Source of the DNA: Todiramphus chloris collaris | Taxonomy: Eukaryota > Chordata > Aves > Coraciiformes > Alcedinidae | DNA: 64,000 bases | Direction of reading: 5' to 3' | NCBI GenBank assembly: GCA_025345505.1 | Contig: JANVCC010000076.1 | Span: forward strand, 12,850,057-12,914,056 | In this document: piece after piece, positions 36,801 to 47,636 of the stretch | Numbering within the stretch: the first letter of the stretch is position 1 | How the letters are laid out: the number at the start of each line of letters is the position of its first letter | The notes under the pieces: model-generated | Database searches by the model: none | Told to the model about the DNA's origin: nothing | The model's input: only the letters and a program-made list of their open reading frames with translations | Position numbers and translations under genes: made by a program

Positions 36801-39800
36801 AAACCAGGTATGTATGTCTAATGGGTTTGCAACTAACTTAACCTCCAAACAGTTCAGACAGTTCATAAGGGACTGGGATGGTGACTGGGAACCAGGACTT
36901 TTGGAATCTATTTTCAGTAGTCTGGTCAAAATGGTGTGTAGAATTTAATGTAGTTTAAGTTAATAATGATTTAGTTTATTTTAAAATATTCAAAAAATAT
37001 TTAAATCACTCACAAAGTTGAGCTGATGAGCAATTGTAGCCATTTGGAATGGAAACAGGGAAGGACTTTGTTTAAAATGAGCAGTTGTTTTGGAGGAACT
37101 CAGACTACTCAGGCATAGATGGAAAGGTGGATATGGTTGTGTATCGACCTAGCTCAGCATTTCTAAGATCCCAGGAAAATAATTTTAAATAAAAAGTATT
37201 AGTACTTGTAGGGAGTGAGGATTTCTTAGCTTCTCATTATACATTGAGGATTCAATTTATTGAAAGTATCTGAAAAAATAAGCCCCTCTGTTTAAATCTC
37301 CTTTCAAAAGTGGAGAAAAATAATGAAGTTGGAAACTACACTGTTGCTTACCTTGATGAGAATAGATAATTGCAATGTGTCTTTTAAATTATACTTGGTA
37401 TTTTCAAAGCACTTTACATGCATCAGCAACCAAAGACAGCTGGTCAGATGTGCACTGCAATTGCTGATTGGATTATTGCTATGAATATTTTAGCTTTCTT
37501 TAATTATGTGTTGCTTCCTAGAGTATTAGTTTGAAACAAAAAAATGTTATACTATTCTGAATGATGCAATACTGCAAATGTCAAACAGATCTAAATGTTG
37601 GTATTGCTTTTTCATATAAAGATATAGAAGATATTTCAAGTGAAGAAATTCAGAAAGCAAGTGTCAAAAGCTTATTGCTTATATGGAGGTTAATCTAAGC
37701 TACATGTCTTTATCATCATTTTGGATCTGACGTTCAGGTTGATATTTATTGATCGCAGAGAGTTCAGAAGGCTTCAGTTCTGTGTCACAGAATCCGGATT
37801 ACTACCAATGAAGAAGCAATTTTGAAGTTAATAGTTGTTATTAGTATATCCTCTCAAAACAGAAATACTTTCTCACCTCCTTTGAATATAATGCTATGTG
37901 ATTCCAATAAATGCTTGCATATAAATGACAATTATATTATATGATACATTATGAAATATAGTTATGGCTTCAAGAAAAAAACCCAAACCGAACAAAAACC
38001 AGGACTGTTGCAGTCTGAGAATTTTTAATCAATAATAGTCTTCAGCCTTTGGCCTCCATCCGTAATCTGTGCTCAGAACAGTAAAACTTTATCACAAATG
38101 CACAGGATAATCTAAGATCTTGCCAAGACCCTGTTTTGAATCAATGAAAAACTATTTGATCAGTAAAACTTGGTCTGTACACATTAAAGACAGGGCAGGT
38201 AACTTCTGTTACTTTCTATTTTTACCATGTTTGTCTTGAGTTTTCAGGGTTTTTATTTACATTTTAATGATCTTTACAGAATAACTGGTGAGAGAGAAGA
38301 TTTTGAAAAAATTATCAGTGATCATGCTAATGCAGCAGGTAATGTAAGCTTGTTTAATAATATATATATAATATATGTATATATAAATTAGTCTTGCTCT
38401 AAGAAATAATTTCCTCCATGTAAGGGCTGCAGTGGTGCTGACAACACAGAGGTTAAACTGTGATGTCTTCAGAGCATCAAAATTTGAGCTAGAGACAAGT
38501 TTCTCAAGTTTGATCTGTCATACAATCATCCACCCCTAAGATGCAATATGTAGAAGGATTTGTAATGTACATTCAGTAATAAGTTACAGTTTTATACTCA
38601 TGAAAATCTGCTTGGTCCTTTTAATCTTCTGAAGGAAGGGCTGTAGCGTGTTGGAAGAGAACTGCTGTAATTTTCAAAGTACAACTCTCTGGCTGCATCT
38701 GAAATAGTAAATTAGCATTTCCAGGAATTGAAACATGGTCTTCTGTACACTTAAACTGTTAAGCTGGTCCTGACACACCACAGAAAACACTTTTCCAAGT
38801 GATTCCCAGTACCAGCTGGGAAGTTGGAATATTCCCAGCAGTCAGTCTGCACACAGCTATGCTGTTAAAACAAATTTACTATCAAAGATTCTGTGTCAAC
38901 TGGCACCAGTACCCCAGATTTATTTATTGAGATCCAATTTAATTCATTGGATCAGTCCTAGTACTTATATCTACATGTGCTCACAGATCCTATTTTATTC
39001 TTTCTTTGTATTCTTATTTTAAGCTTTTTAATTCTTCTTTTATTTCTTTATATCAAGCTAAGGGAATTGGGCTAAATCCTGTGCCAAAATGTGCATTCAT
39101 TCTATCTACACCTCTACACTGAGTCTTGGGTCTTTCCAAACTACAACCTGTTGTCTCCCTGTTTTCCAGGCAGCGTGAGTATGCCTTTGGTTACAGCAGG
39201 ACTCCTAAATGAGAGGGCCCTCAGATGTCAGTACTGGATTGGGGAAGCATATGTCAGTCTACTTAGCATATTGCTAATTTGAATTGGTCTAGGATGAATA
39301 AAGTGGAGGTTAGACAGAGATTCAGCATGATGAGTGCAGTTCTGACTAAACTGTGGTTTCATGCAGGTGTTCCCGTGGAGTCTCTACAGGAATCTCTTGG
39401 TGAAGAGCTATTCAAAATATGCTATGAAGAGGATGAACACATATTAGGGGTTATTGGAGGAACCCTTAAGGACTTCTTGAACAGTTTCACTACTCTGCTG
39501 AAGCAGAGTGGCCACAGCCAAGAAGCAGGAAAAAAGGACAGACTTGAAGATGCCTCCATATTATGCCTGGAGAAAGATCAGGACTTCTTAAATGTATATT
39601 ATTTCTTCCCTAAGAAAATCACAAGTCTTATTCTGTCTGGTATTATTAAAGCAGCAGCTCATATTTTGTATGAAACTGAGGTGGAAGTGATGCTCATGCC
39701 TCCTTGTTTCCATAATGACTGCACTGAGTTTGCTAATCAGCCTTATTTGCTGTACTCTGTACAAGTCAAAAGTGCAAAACCTTCGTTATCTCCATGTAAA

Positions 39801-42800
39801 CCACAGTCTTCACTTGTGATTCCTGCCTCTGTGTTCTGTAAGACTTTCCCATTTCATTTTATGTTTGACAAGGATATGTCAGTTCTACAAATTGGAAATG
39901 GGATAAGAAGACTTTTGACCAGGAGAGAATTTCAAGCTAAGCCCAATTTTGAAGAGTATTTTGAAATTCTTACCCCCAAAGTAAGCTGCACTTTTAGTGG
40001 AATAATGACAATGCTAAATATGCAGTTCACTGTACGAGTCAGAAGGTGGGATAATACTGATATGAAGTCATCCATGGTAAGAGCATTTTTATAATCATTA
40101 CTTCTGTGAGGAATTTGTTTTCTTCAGATGGAGTTAAAATAGCCACAAACCATGCTGCGCTTTGCATTACCTGCCTCTCAATATCTTATACAACTCAATA
40201 ATGATTTATTGAGGGGACTCTAATGTAACTCAGATTTTGAAGCCAATATGCAGTTTAAAATCTTCTTTAGGACTTCTACACAAGTAAAATCTGACTGTTA
40301 ACTTGATTAAAAAAGAAAAAAAAGTGAAATACTGAGATAGACTTAGTAAATTGAGATAAAGCCAATGACATGCCATGCTGCTGAGAACAAGGGCATCTCC
40401 AACACAAAGGCAGTGGCAGGGAAAGCTTTACCAAACTGCCCCTCAGTCATCTGGAAGCAACAGCTCTAGGATTTGGGGAAAGAAGTAGAGATTTCCTGTG
40501 CTCATTCAGCATTTGCTGTCTTTGGTATTTTGGTATCTTTGCTTTTCTGATGTTTTCATGAGATGCTGTCACCAAAGATCACAGTTATTTTCAGCTCATG
40601 AGATTACTTACTATTTTTGCCGAAGCTGGGTCCGTGGCACATGACCCGGCACAGTAAAAAACACTGAATATTCAATGTTTGTTTTTATTCATCACCGGCC
40701 CCAGATGAATTCCAGCTTATATACATCTAAGGCACTCCAGAACAAATTGCCAGTTCCAGCTCAACACTCCAGGAACTTGAATGAAGATTGGTAATAAAGG
40801 TTTCACCCAGTTACGAAATAAGTGGGAAAAAATGTAGCAAAAAAATGGAAAAAATGGAGCTACTTCATCTCAGGTCTGATTCAGTTGCAGCAGGCAACAG
40901 TTTAGTGATTACAAGGGGTAGTAAACTATGCTTTGCTTTTGCATATGCTTACACATTCAAAAGTCTATTGCCAAGTAACAGGTTTTCTTCAAAAAATGGT
41001 CTTTCAGAGCAATGCTAGGCAGAGATCCACAGAACCTTGCACATTACACAACTGAATACAGAAGGAACATAAAAATATTTTCCCTTAAAATATTTTGCTT
41101 TTTTAGATCACTAAAATGGAATATTTCTGCTATTTATGCCTTAAGTTTTAAATTAGAGTGAGTACTGAACATCCCATGATAAAATAGAAACAGATTTTCT
41201 CACTTTTATCTTACAAAGTGGTGCATGAACTAAACACTGCAGTTATTAGCAGGAATTCATAAGCCACTATAGTCAGCAATATTTTATCAATATATAAAAA
41301 TGCACAAATTTCTTTAGATTTTTCTTGTCTTCCCGAGCTAAAACTGATACTAATACTCAAACATAGTTAGGTGTTTGTCCTTAAATTGTGGTCTGACATT
41401 TGTACCAGAAGGCTCAGGTAAAATAAACTTACTTGATGACTCTATTATTTAGCACCCCATGTTTTCTCTTAAGCAACTAAATGAAAATGTAAGGACTATG
41501 GACCACTCTGATTTCCTTTCATTTCAGCAAAATTTATTTCCTCTAAAACTTGCTTCTAAACCATTGCCACTCATGTTTTGCATGAATTCTTGTTTCTTTA
41601 ACTGTTTCAGGTAATGGATCTTAAAGGCCAAATGATCTATATTTTTGAATCCAGTGCCATCCTATTCTTGGGATCTCCTTGTGTGGATAGACTAGAAGAT
41701 TTTACAGGACGTGGATTGTATCTCTCAGATATTCCCATTCACAATGCACTGAGAGATGTTGTTCTGATAGGAGAGCAGGCCAGAGCACAGGATGGACTGA
41801 AGAAGAGGTTAGGGAAGCTAAAAGCAACTCTTGAGCAGGCACATCAAGCACTTGAAGAAGAAAAGAAGAAGACGGTAGATCTTCTGTTTTCAATTTTTCC
41901 TGGAGAGGTTGCTCAGCAGCTGTGGCAGGGACAAGTTGTGCAAGCCAAGAAATTTAATAATGTCACAATGCTTTTCTCTGACATTGTTGGATTCACTGCC
42001 ATTTGTTCACAGTGCTCACCTATGCAGGTTATCACCATGCTTAATGAGCTTTATACTCGCTTTGATTACCAGTGTGGAGAGCTAGATGTCTACAAGGTAC
42101 ACAATTTATTGCATTTCTGTGGGGTTATGGGGAAGGAAATGAAATGAAGACTAAATTGCACAGAGGACAATAGGAAGTCCAAAAATTAACTTGCCCTAAA
42201 CCTTAATTCTAAGAAAGATAGCTTAAGATAAATCACAAAACAAACAAACAAACAGAAATGAACAGAATCAGTTGTTCATGCAGCTAAAAGAGAAATCCAT
42301 CAAAATTTAAGAGTTAATTAAAAAAATTAATTTCATTGACAGTGCTGTGAATCTGGAGTACATAGGTGTTTAATGTAGCTATGTGTTCCTGACAGCAGGT
42401 GAGCAAGGAAAAGTATTTTAGCATCATCCCCAGCAGTAAATACAAGTCGAGCAATTTTTCCTTTTGAATAATCCTGCAGGATTCGCCCAGAATTTTAATA
42501 ATTTAGCAGGACAAATACTACTCAGCCAATATGTAGGTACAATTCTTAGTGAAGCCACAGGCTATCCTTTAATATGTCAGTCTAACAGTAAGGAACAAAT
42601 ATGCCTGTTTTAGGTTGAGACTATTGGAGACGCCTACTGTGTCGCTGGAGGTTTACACAAAGAAAGTGAAACGCATGCAGTTCAAATAGCATTGATGGCC
42701 CTGAAGATGATGGAACTGTCAGATGAGGTGGTGTCTCCCCATGGAGAGCCTATCAAGGTCATATATTTTATTGTATTTTATATGTTTAAAATAGGGACTT

Positions 42801-45800
42801 TTGTTTGTGTAGTTGCTTTTGGGATTTCTTCCTCAAGGAAATTTCACCTCACTGCATTAAGTTTGGGTATCAAGTGTATATGGCTGGAGATGCTGACGTT
42901 TTAGTTCTATGAATGAGAGTTTTGTGGAGAGATAAAGGTGAAACAGAGATCTGAAAATCAACCCAAAAGACTTAAATGCAGTGAAGTCAATAGATGCACA
43001 CTAACATGCTGCAGTTTTTGTCTCAGTAGCCATAATTTGTCAGTGGCATGGAATATTGTTACTGTTTTCTAATGAGGAGAATGAATAATCCTCTTTCAAA
43101 ATTAGACCCAAAAAGAACATCTAAATGATACCAGGTATATTTATGTATGTTCCATCAAAGACATGTTCTGACTGCAGTAATCCACACATCTTTGAAGGAT
43201 TATATTGCTGTTCTTGTTTTACAGTCAGATACTGAACCACTACCAGAAGATAATGGTGTTAATGCTGTCAAAGCAACTGTTAGATTCAGTGGTAGTCATA
43301 TTTATGGCTTCCTTTCAATGAGGACTCATACATGTGCTGAATTTTGCATGTAGTTTTACCTCTCACTGAGGAAAAAAGAGAAAGGCCTGTGCACATGACA
43401 AGTGATGTGGACATTCTGCTAAGTTCAAATGTCCTGGAATGGGGTCCTGTTATTTTTAATACAGAAGTCTTAGTTTATCATGTGTTTCATTTGCTCATCT
43501 TTAACATTTATCTGTTCATTTGCTTCTTTAGAAAACTTCAGGCTTCTTTAATTTTAGATTAAGAAATATTTGTATTCCAAGATAAAGAAAATGCTTATTA
43601 AGAGGATTACATGCTCCACTGAGAACAGCAGGATTATATTATAAATGTCATTTTTTGTATTTCACAATACCAATTATGCTTAAAAAAAAATCTGGAAACA
43701 ACTTGACAATGTTATAACATGTTTATAATTTCCATGGAAATGCTATGTCTATTATTTTCAATGAGGAATGATATTACATTTTGAGAAGTAATTTTAAAAT
43801 AGGGAGAAAAAAATTGTTTATCTACCTACTAGAAGCTTCTTAGAAAATGGAATCTTTCTAAAAGTATGCATCTATTTTAATGAAATGCTTCACAAAAGCA
43901 TTGTTTGTTTTGCAAAGCAAGAGATATGTCACAGTCTATTCTCATTTTATATAGCAGTTGATGAAAGACAAAGGCATGACTACAACTGCTTACTTTAAAT
44001 TGGACTTGTACATATTTCAGCTATCTTTGCTGTGCGGAGGGATTGCTTTTCTTGCAAGCTCTTTTGATTTTCATTCACAATTAGAAAATGTCAGTAGCAC
44101 ACATAGTAGATACACAGGCTTCCCAGTATCATGCCATTATTGTGTGCTACTCTGAAGAAAACATGTCTATATATGTATAATGCATATAAGAAAAAGAATG
44201 CATGTCCAAAAATTAAAAAAGGCACAGAAAGCAGCTCCAGCTGAGCAAAACTTCAAAATCTGAGTATAAATTGCAAAGAAGAGTTATCAAAATGTGTCAG
44301 ATGCTGTATAATTTGATGAATTATCAAAATTCTGTACTCTGCGATTGAGATTCTCTCTATGTGTGACCTTGTCAACAGACTTCCACTGCAACTACAGCAT
44401 ATACATCCTGTCTTTGCTGTTCCCTAAAGCTCGACCTCTGACCATAACAGCAAAGCAAGTGCTATTCATTAACTGTCACCTGTCTAACAATATTGTGTCA
44501 TGTAATTCCTCCCAGGAAAGTATCCAAATGTCATAGTAACTCCTGCTGATGTTTCTAGATCAATTTACTGCCACAGAGATCAGCATTATCACAGTTAGAT
44601 CAGATGAAGGATTACTTACTAGAAATTCAAAGCAAGGTAAACTCCAGCTAGTTTCCTGTCCATGAGCAGTGATGACCAGAATACTGACATTTTAAGGAGA
44701 CTGTACTAACTCAATTTACATTAATAGCTTCTTCCTTCCCTTTCCCTTTCCCTTTCCCTTTCCCTTTCCCTTTCCCTTTCCCNNNNNNNNNNTTCCCTTT
44801 CCCTTTCCCTTTCCCTTTCCCTTTCCCTTTCCCTTTCCCTTTCTTATAAAAGAATGTATAACACTGACTTTAACCACTTTTATTTTACCTACTAATGCTG
44901 TTTTCTGTCTTTTATTTAAAGATGCGTATTGGCATTCATTCTGGATCTGTCTTTGCTGGAGTTGTTGGGGTTAAAATGCCTCGTTATTGCCTTTTTGGAA
45001 ATAATGTAACCCTTGCTAATAAGTTTGAATCTTGCAGTATACCTAGAAAAATAAATGTCAGCCCAACAACTTACAGGTAAAGTGCTTCATATGTGTAAAA
45101 TGTCCACCTGAAGTAGTTAGTGTCATAGTTCATTACCTTCCTGTTATTTTTTTCTTTTTCCTTTTTTTTTTTCCTGTGAAATACTACTGTTTATTTTCTT
45201 TTTTTTCACTTTTTATCTGACTGTTGATGAATGCAACATGGTTATTTTTAGTCAGAATGCAACCAGCGGCAGAAAGAAAAAGGGTGAAACAGAACTGATG
45301 CTAATTATTTTTCAGATGTTACTTTTAAAATAAATGGACTGTCTGGGCGAATTTTGCTTCTTGCCCTGCAGCTGTATACTTTTTGCTTTTGTTTTTTCTT
45401 CTGTCATACAGTTGGCTCCTCTTTGAGCTATGTGGCTTTCACTGTGAACTAGATGCCAAACTGGCTGCAGGTGTCCTTGCAAATAACAACCTAAATGAAG
45501 AATTGATGATCGTCACCCCACCCATCTTCATTCTCTTTTGCTTAAGGAAGAGGAATGAATAGGTTTCGGTGAATCACCCACATCAGTGTTTAGTTCATAC
45601 ATGCCTTGATCCCAGCTGAGCTTAAAACTTTTCATGTAGAACCTAGGCTGTGCTATTTATCCACTCAGACCAGATATTTTTAGTAAAGTGTACTGTGTGC
45701 TTACAAGGACAGCTAGCAGGCTATCCCATGGGAAATACAGTAGCTTTCCTTTATCCTTCAAGCCTAATACTCTCTATTAGCTGTGTAACTGTACTTAAAA

Positions 45801-47569
45801 ATCACCTTGCAGTGTGTTCACGACCAAGTAACAGTGTCTTACAGGTGCCATGCAAAATAACAGAAAGCTGTTAGAATTTGATGGTAACAACAATCTTCAT
45901 CTGAGTTCCAGGTCCAGGTCTGAATTTTCTGCCACTAAGCTGATAGAGACTATTGTTTCTTACAGAGTGGCCAAAAGTTTTCTAAGAATGAACTGTAGAG
46001 AGTGAATCTACTAGGAAAAAGTGATACGGCTAAGTGATATGGGTAAAAGAGCAAGAAATAGGAATAGAAGTTATTTTTTACTTTTAAGGAAGCTCTACTA
46101 CCCTCACTGTATTGTGGACAGTCAAATTGTTCCTATTCCTACTGTACCCACTGGCATGTATCTGATAATGCCTTGTGGCAAGGTTCTGTGTCCAATGTCA
46201 GACAGAGGATTTGGCACAGGATCCTGACATCCCTCGCAGCATGTGCTATGTGACTTACAGGGTGCCAGGCTGTAGGTTATCACGTAGGTGATTTAGATAG
46301 AAGTAGCGCAGGCATTATGGCACATAGTAAGTAACCTTTTCCATCCTGCACTCTAAACAAACACAAAGATAGCATTAGCATCACCAGTGCTTATGTATGG
46401 CAGAAGAACAGTACTAGCTAACAGCAATTTTTTTCCATGACCATATGGAAAATCATTTTGAATGATATTCACTACAGTCTTTTCTTAAAAACATTAGATC
46501 CTTCATCCACACAAGACTTGCCTGTAACTTACAGCATAACTAGGTTTCTGCATGGCTGTGTATTTATCTTGAGAGTATGAAATGAGTATACTGTTTAAAA
46601 AAAAAAAAAAAAATTAATTTTCGGAGTGCCTAGAAAACAGGAAATTTGGTTAAAGGGTAAACTATTGTTATTATTGTTGGGTTTTTGTTTTGTTTTGTTT
46701 TTTTTACCCCCGAGTGAATGATGTGTTAACCTCCTTTTTGTTCAGTTTTCTTTTCTTTTTTGATTCATACACCAATTCTAAACATGTACCGATAGCATTA
46801 TGGCACCTTGCATGGCTCCTGTATATTGCAATAATTGTTTGGAAGCTTAGATGCCAGCCATCAGTATTTATCCCTACAGACTAGCAAGCTGTGTTTCAGA
46901 AACAGAAGACCACTGCATTTAGTGGATGCATGTGTGACAAAGGAAAATTACTAGAACTGCTAAGACGATCTGAATAGTTTAGTTAATAAAGCTTCTCAGT
47001 ATTTCATTAGTTGACACATTAATTGTGGTGCCAGCTTCATGTGTAAATCGGAGCTAGATTTCAGTACTAAATAATTTTTTTAGAATATTTACAACAAACA
47101 TAGCACCTACATGCAAAATATTGACATGGCAAAAAAAGAAAGGCAATACTACTGTTTGCATTGCTTCACAAGTTAATAGGTTATCAAGGTTTCCAAATAA
47201 ACAGGGTTTTTAAAATATATTTTCATTAAATAACATGTAAATAATACATTGGATTCTGCCCTGATACATACATTCCGCCTTGCTGTATATGAGAATTAAT
47301 GTCTGCTCTTGTAGTAATGTTTAGTGACTGATTTATTTATAATCAAAATGATTCATTTTTGTTCTAGGTTGTTAAAGGAATATCCAGGTTTTGTATTCAC
47401 ACCTCGCTCAAGAGAAGAGCTTCCACCAAATTTTCCCAGTGATATCCCTGGAATTTGCTATTTTCTGGATGCTTATATTCAAGGAACAAACTCACAGACT
47501 TGGTTTCAAAAGAGGGATTTGGGAGATGGCAATGCAAATTTTTTGGGTGAGGAAACAGGAATAGACTAA
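33578..47569 (+). CDS. GUCY1A1: GUCY1A1, soluble guanylate cyclase subunit alpha-1 (complete CDS, 8 coding exons)
   Basis: Alpha-1 subunit of the cytosolic NO receptor. With beta-1 it converts GTP to cGMP when NO binds the beta-1 heme. Coding exons 33578-33826, 36746-36807, 38280-38338, 39367-40076, 41611-42096, 42614-42757, 44922-45076 and 47368-47569 total 2067 nt and join in phase into 688 residues plus stop; all introns are GT-AG. Domain order: variable N-terminus (1-60), heme-less H-NOX-like domain (about 65-265), PAS/H-NOXA (from about 270), coiled coil (about 412-452), class III cyclase domain (about 453-688). The metal-binding aspartates are seen as D484 in FSDIVGFT and D528 in GDAYCVAGG. 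The protein begins [20 protein letters not shown] and ends in GID, as in the vertebrate family. GUCY1B1 follows on the same strand. Identification is by recalled family similarity and is very secure; the 5' non-coding exons are not resolved. Confidence 0.97.
33827..36745 (+). other. GUCY1A1 intron after coding exon 1 (2919 bp)
   Basis: Bounded by GTAAAT and TTCTTCCCCAG. Apart from the homopolymer series at 36361 nothing stands out; open frames such as 35453-35803 are not protein-like. Confidence 0.85.
36361..36402 (+). repeat. Homopolymer series A8-GC-T10-G11-A-G6
   Basis: Consecutive homopolymers in GUCY1A1 intron 1 of the coding part: A8, GC, T10, G11, A, G6, TGGG. Run lengths are likely to be unreliable. 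Confidence 0.9.
36746..36807 (+). CDS. GUCY1A1: GUCY1A1 coding exon 2 (62 nt)
   Basis: Short exon after TTCTTCCCCAG, ending AAACCAG|GTATGT. It encodes [20 protein letters not shown] plus the first two bases of an Arg codon. It matches the conserved helix following LIFPE in vertebrate alpha-1. The exon is too short to stand out as an open frame and was placed by peptide recognition and phase: it starts in phase 0 and leaves two bases for the next exon. Confidence 0.95.
38280..38338 (+). CDS. GUCY1A1: GUCY1A1 coding exon 3 (59 nt)
   Basis: Bounded by TGATCTTTACAG and GCAGCAG|GTAATG. Read in the phase left by the previous exon, it gives [20 protein letters not shown] and the first base of a Gly codon. 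The REDFEK core is conserved with mammals; the residues after it are divergent. The 62-nt and 59-nt exons together hold 121 nt, so skipping either one alone would shift the frame. Confidence 0.94.
38356..38390 (+). repeat. (TA)n microsatellite in a GUCY1A1 intron
   Basis: Alternating TA with small interruptions, starting 18 bp downstream of the coding exon 3 donor. Confidence 0.85.
39367..40076 (+). CDS. GUCY1A1: GUCY1A1 coding exon 4 (residues 124-360; H-NOX-like core and PAS start)
   Basis: The largest coding exon (710 nt). It completes the split Gly codon and reads [20 protein letters not shown], then the [16 protein letters not shown] region and the [14 protein letters not shown] strand. 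The PAS/H-NOXA domain starts at about residue 270 ([15 protein letters not shown]) and runs to [13 protein letters not shown]. Alpha-1 lacks the heme-ligating histidine in this fold; heme sensing is by beta-1. The acceptor TGGTTTCATGCAG has a poor pyrimidine tract. The donor is TCCATG|GTAAGA, and the exon ends in phase 0. Confidence 0.97.
40077..41610 (+). other. GUCY1A1 intron after coding exon 4 (1534 bp)
   Basis: GTAAGA to TTTCAG. No repeats or other genes recognised. Confidence 0.85.
41611..42096 (+). CDS. GUCY1A1: GUCY1A1 coding exon 5 (residues 361-522; PAS end, coiled coil, cyclase start)
   Basis: 486 nt, phase 0 to phase 0, between ACTGTTTCAG and TACAAG|GTACAC. It encodes the end of the PAS domain ([20 protein letters not shown]), then the Lys/Glu-rich coiled coil used for pairing with beta-1 ([20 protein letters not shown] and onward). 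The first part of the catalytic domain follows, including D484 of FSDIVGFT, which binds a catalytic Mg ion in this family. Residues 453 and 458, at the coiled coil-catalytic junction, are Phe and Gly. I recall Cys at both positions in the human protein. Confidence 0.97.
42097..42613 (+). other. GUCY1A1 intron after coding exon 5 (517 bp)
   Basis: GTACAC to TTTTAG; the shortest intron between coding exons of this gene. Reads in frame for 16 codons beyond exon 5 before TGA at 42145-42147. Confidence 0.85.
42614..42757 (+). CDS. GUCY1A1: GUCY1A1 coding exon 6 (residues 523-570; second metal aspartate)
   Basis: 144 nt in phase 0, after CCTGTTTTAG. It encodes [20 protein letters not shown] and continues to PHGEPIK. 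D528 of GDAY is the second metal-binding aspartate of the cyclase site. The donor, ATCAAG|GTCATA, is weak because it departs from the GTRAGT consensus at positions +3 and +5. Retention of the following intron would add 48 foreign codons and stop at 42902-42904. Confidence 0.96.
42758..44921 (+). other. GUCY1A1 intron after coding exon 6 (2164 bp, contains a gap)
   Basis: Begins with the weak donor GTCATA and ends at TTTAAAG. Holds the (TTTCCC)n repeat with the 10-N gap near its 3' end. Short open frames (43147, 43344, 43958) show no family resemblance. Confidence 0.85.
44735..44843 (+). repeat. (TTTCCC)n hexanucleotide repeat with a 10-N gap
   Basis: Near-perfect TTTCCC units on both sides of N at 44783-44792, inside GUCY1A1 intron 6. 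The tract ends 78 bp before the exon 7 acceptor. The gap means the true copy number is unknown. The complementary strand, (GGGAAA)n, is all-purine and G-rich, so it may form triplex or quadruplex structure. Confidence 0.97.
44922..45076 (+). CDS. GUCY1A1: GUCY1A1 coding exon 7 (catalytic core)
   Basis: 155 nt following TTTATTTAAAG. It encodes [20 protein letters not shown] and then [17 protein letters not shown], the conserved class III cyclase strand-turn-strand and nucleotide-contact region, and ends SPTTY plus two bases of Arg. The donor is TTACAG|GTAAAG. The acceptor lies 78 bp downstream of a (TTTCCC)n repeat that contains a 10-N gap. Confidence 0.97.
45077..47367 (+). other. GUCY1A1 intron after coding exon 7 (2291 bp)
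   Basis: GTAAAG to TTCTAG. Contains T-rich runs near 45150 and 46700 and an A-run near 46600; nothing else is recognised. Confidence 0.85.
47368..47569 (+). CDS. GUCY1A1: GUCY1A1 coding exon 8 (C-terminus and stop)
   Basis: Begins after TTGTTCTAG with the last base of the split Arg codon, then [35 protein letters not shown] and a terminal [13 protein letters not shown]. The TAA stop is at 47567-47569. The end matches the family in length and in the terminal GID. Confidence 0.97.
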
Positions 47570-47630
47570 ATTGTGCATTCACAAATGTATAGGATAAATT
47601 TATAAATATTTTGGGTTTTGATTTTTTTTT

Positions 47631-47636
47631 AATAAA
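47631..47636 (+). terminator. GUCY1A1: Candidate proximal poly(A) signal of GUCY1A1
   Basis: AATAAA 62 nt after the stop codon. The downstream sequence is A-rich (TTGAAAATTTTAAAGAA) with no clear GU-rich element, so it looks weaker than the distal sites. If used, it would give a very short 3' UTR. Confidence 0.3.

Larger units (their letters stand above)
36808..39366 (+). other. GUCY1A1 introns flanking coding exon 3 (1472 and 1028 bp)
   Basis: Introns 36808-38279 and 38339-39366 around the 59-nt exon. The last 73 bp of the second (39294-39366) are open in frame with exon 4 and begin with ATG. No other feature is seen except the TA repeat. Confidence 0.85.

Noticed and set aside
42692-42904. 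Separate small gene suggested by an ATG-started frame
   Set aside because: Its first 22 codons are GUCY1A1 coding exon 6 ([14 protein letters not shown]-like segment) and the rest is intron read-through.
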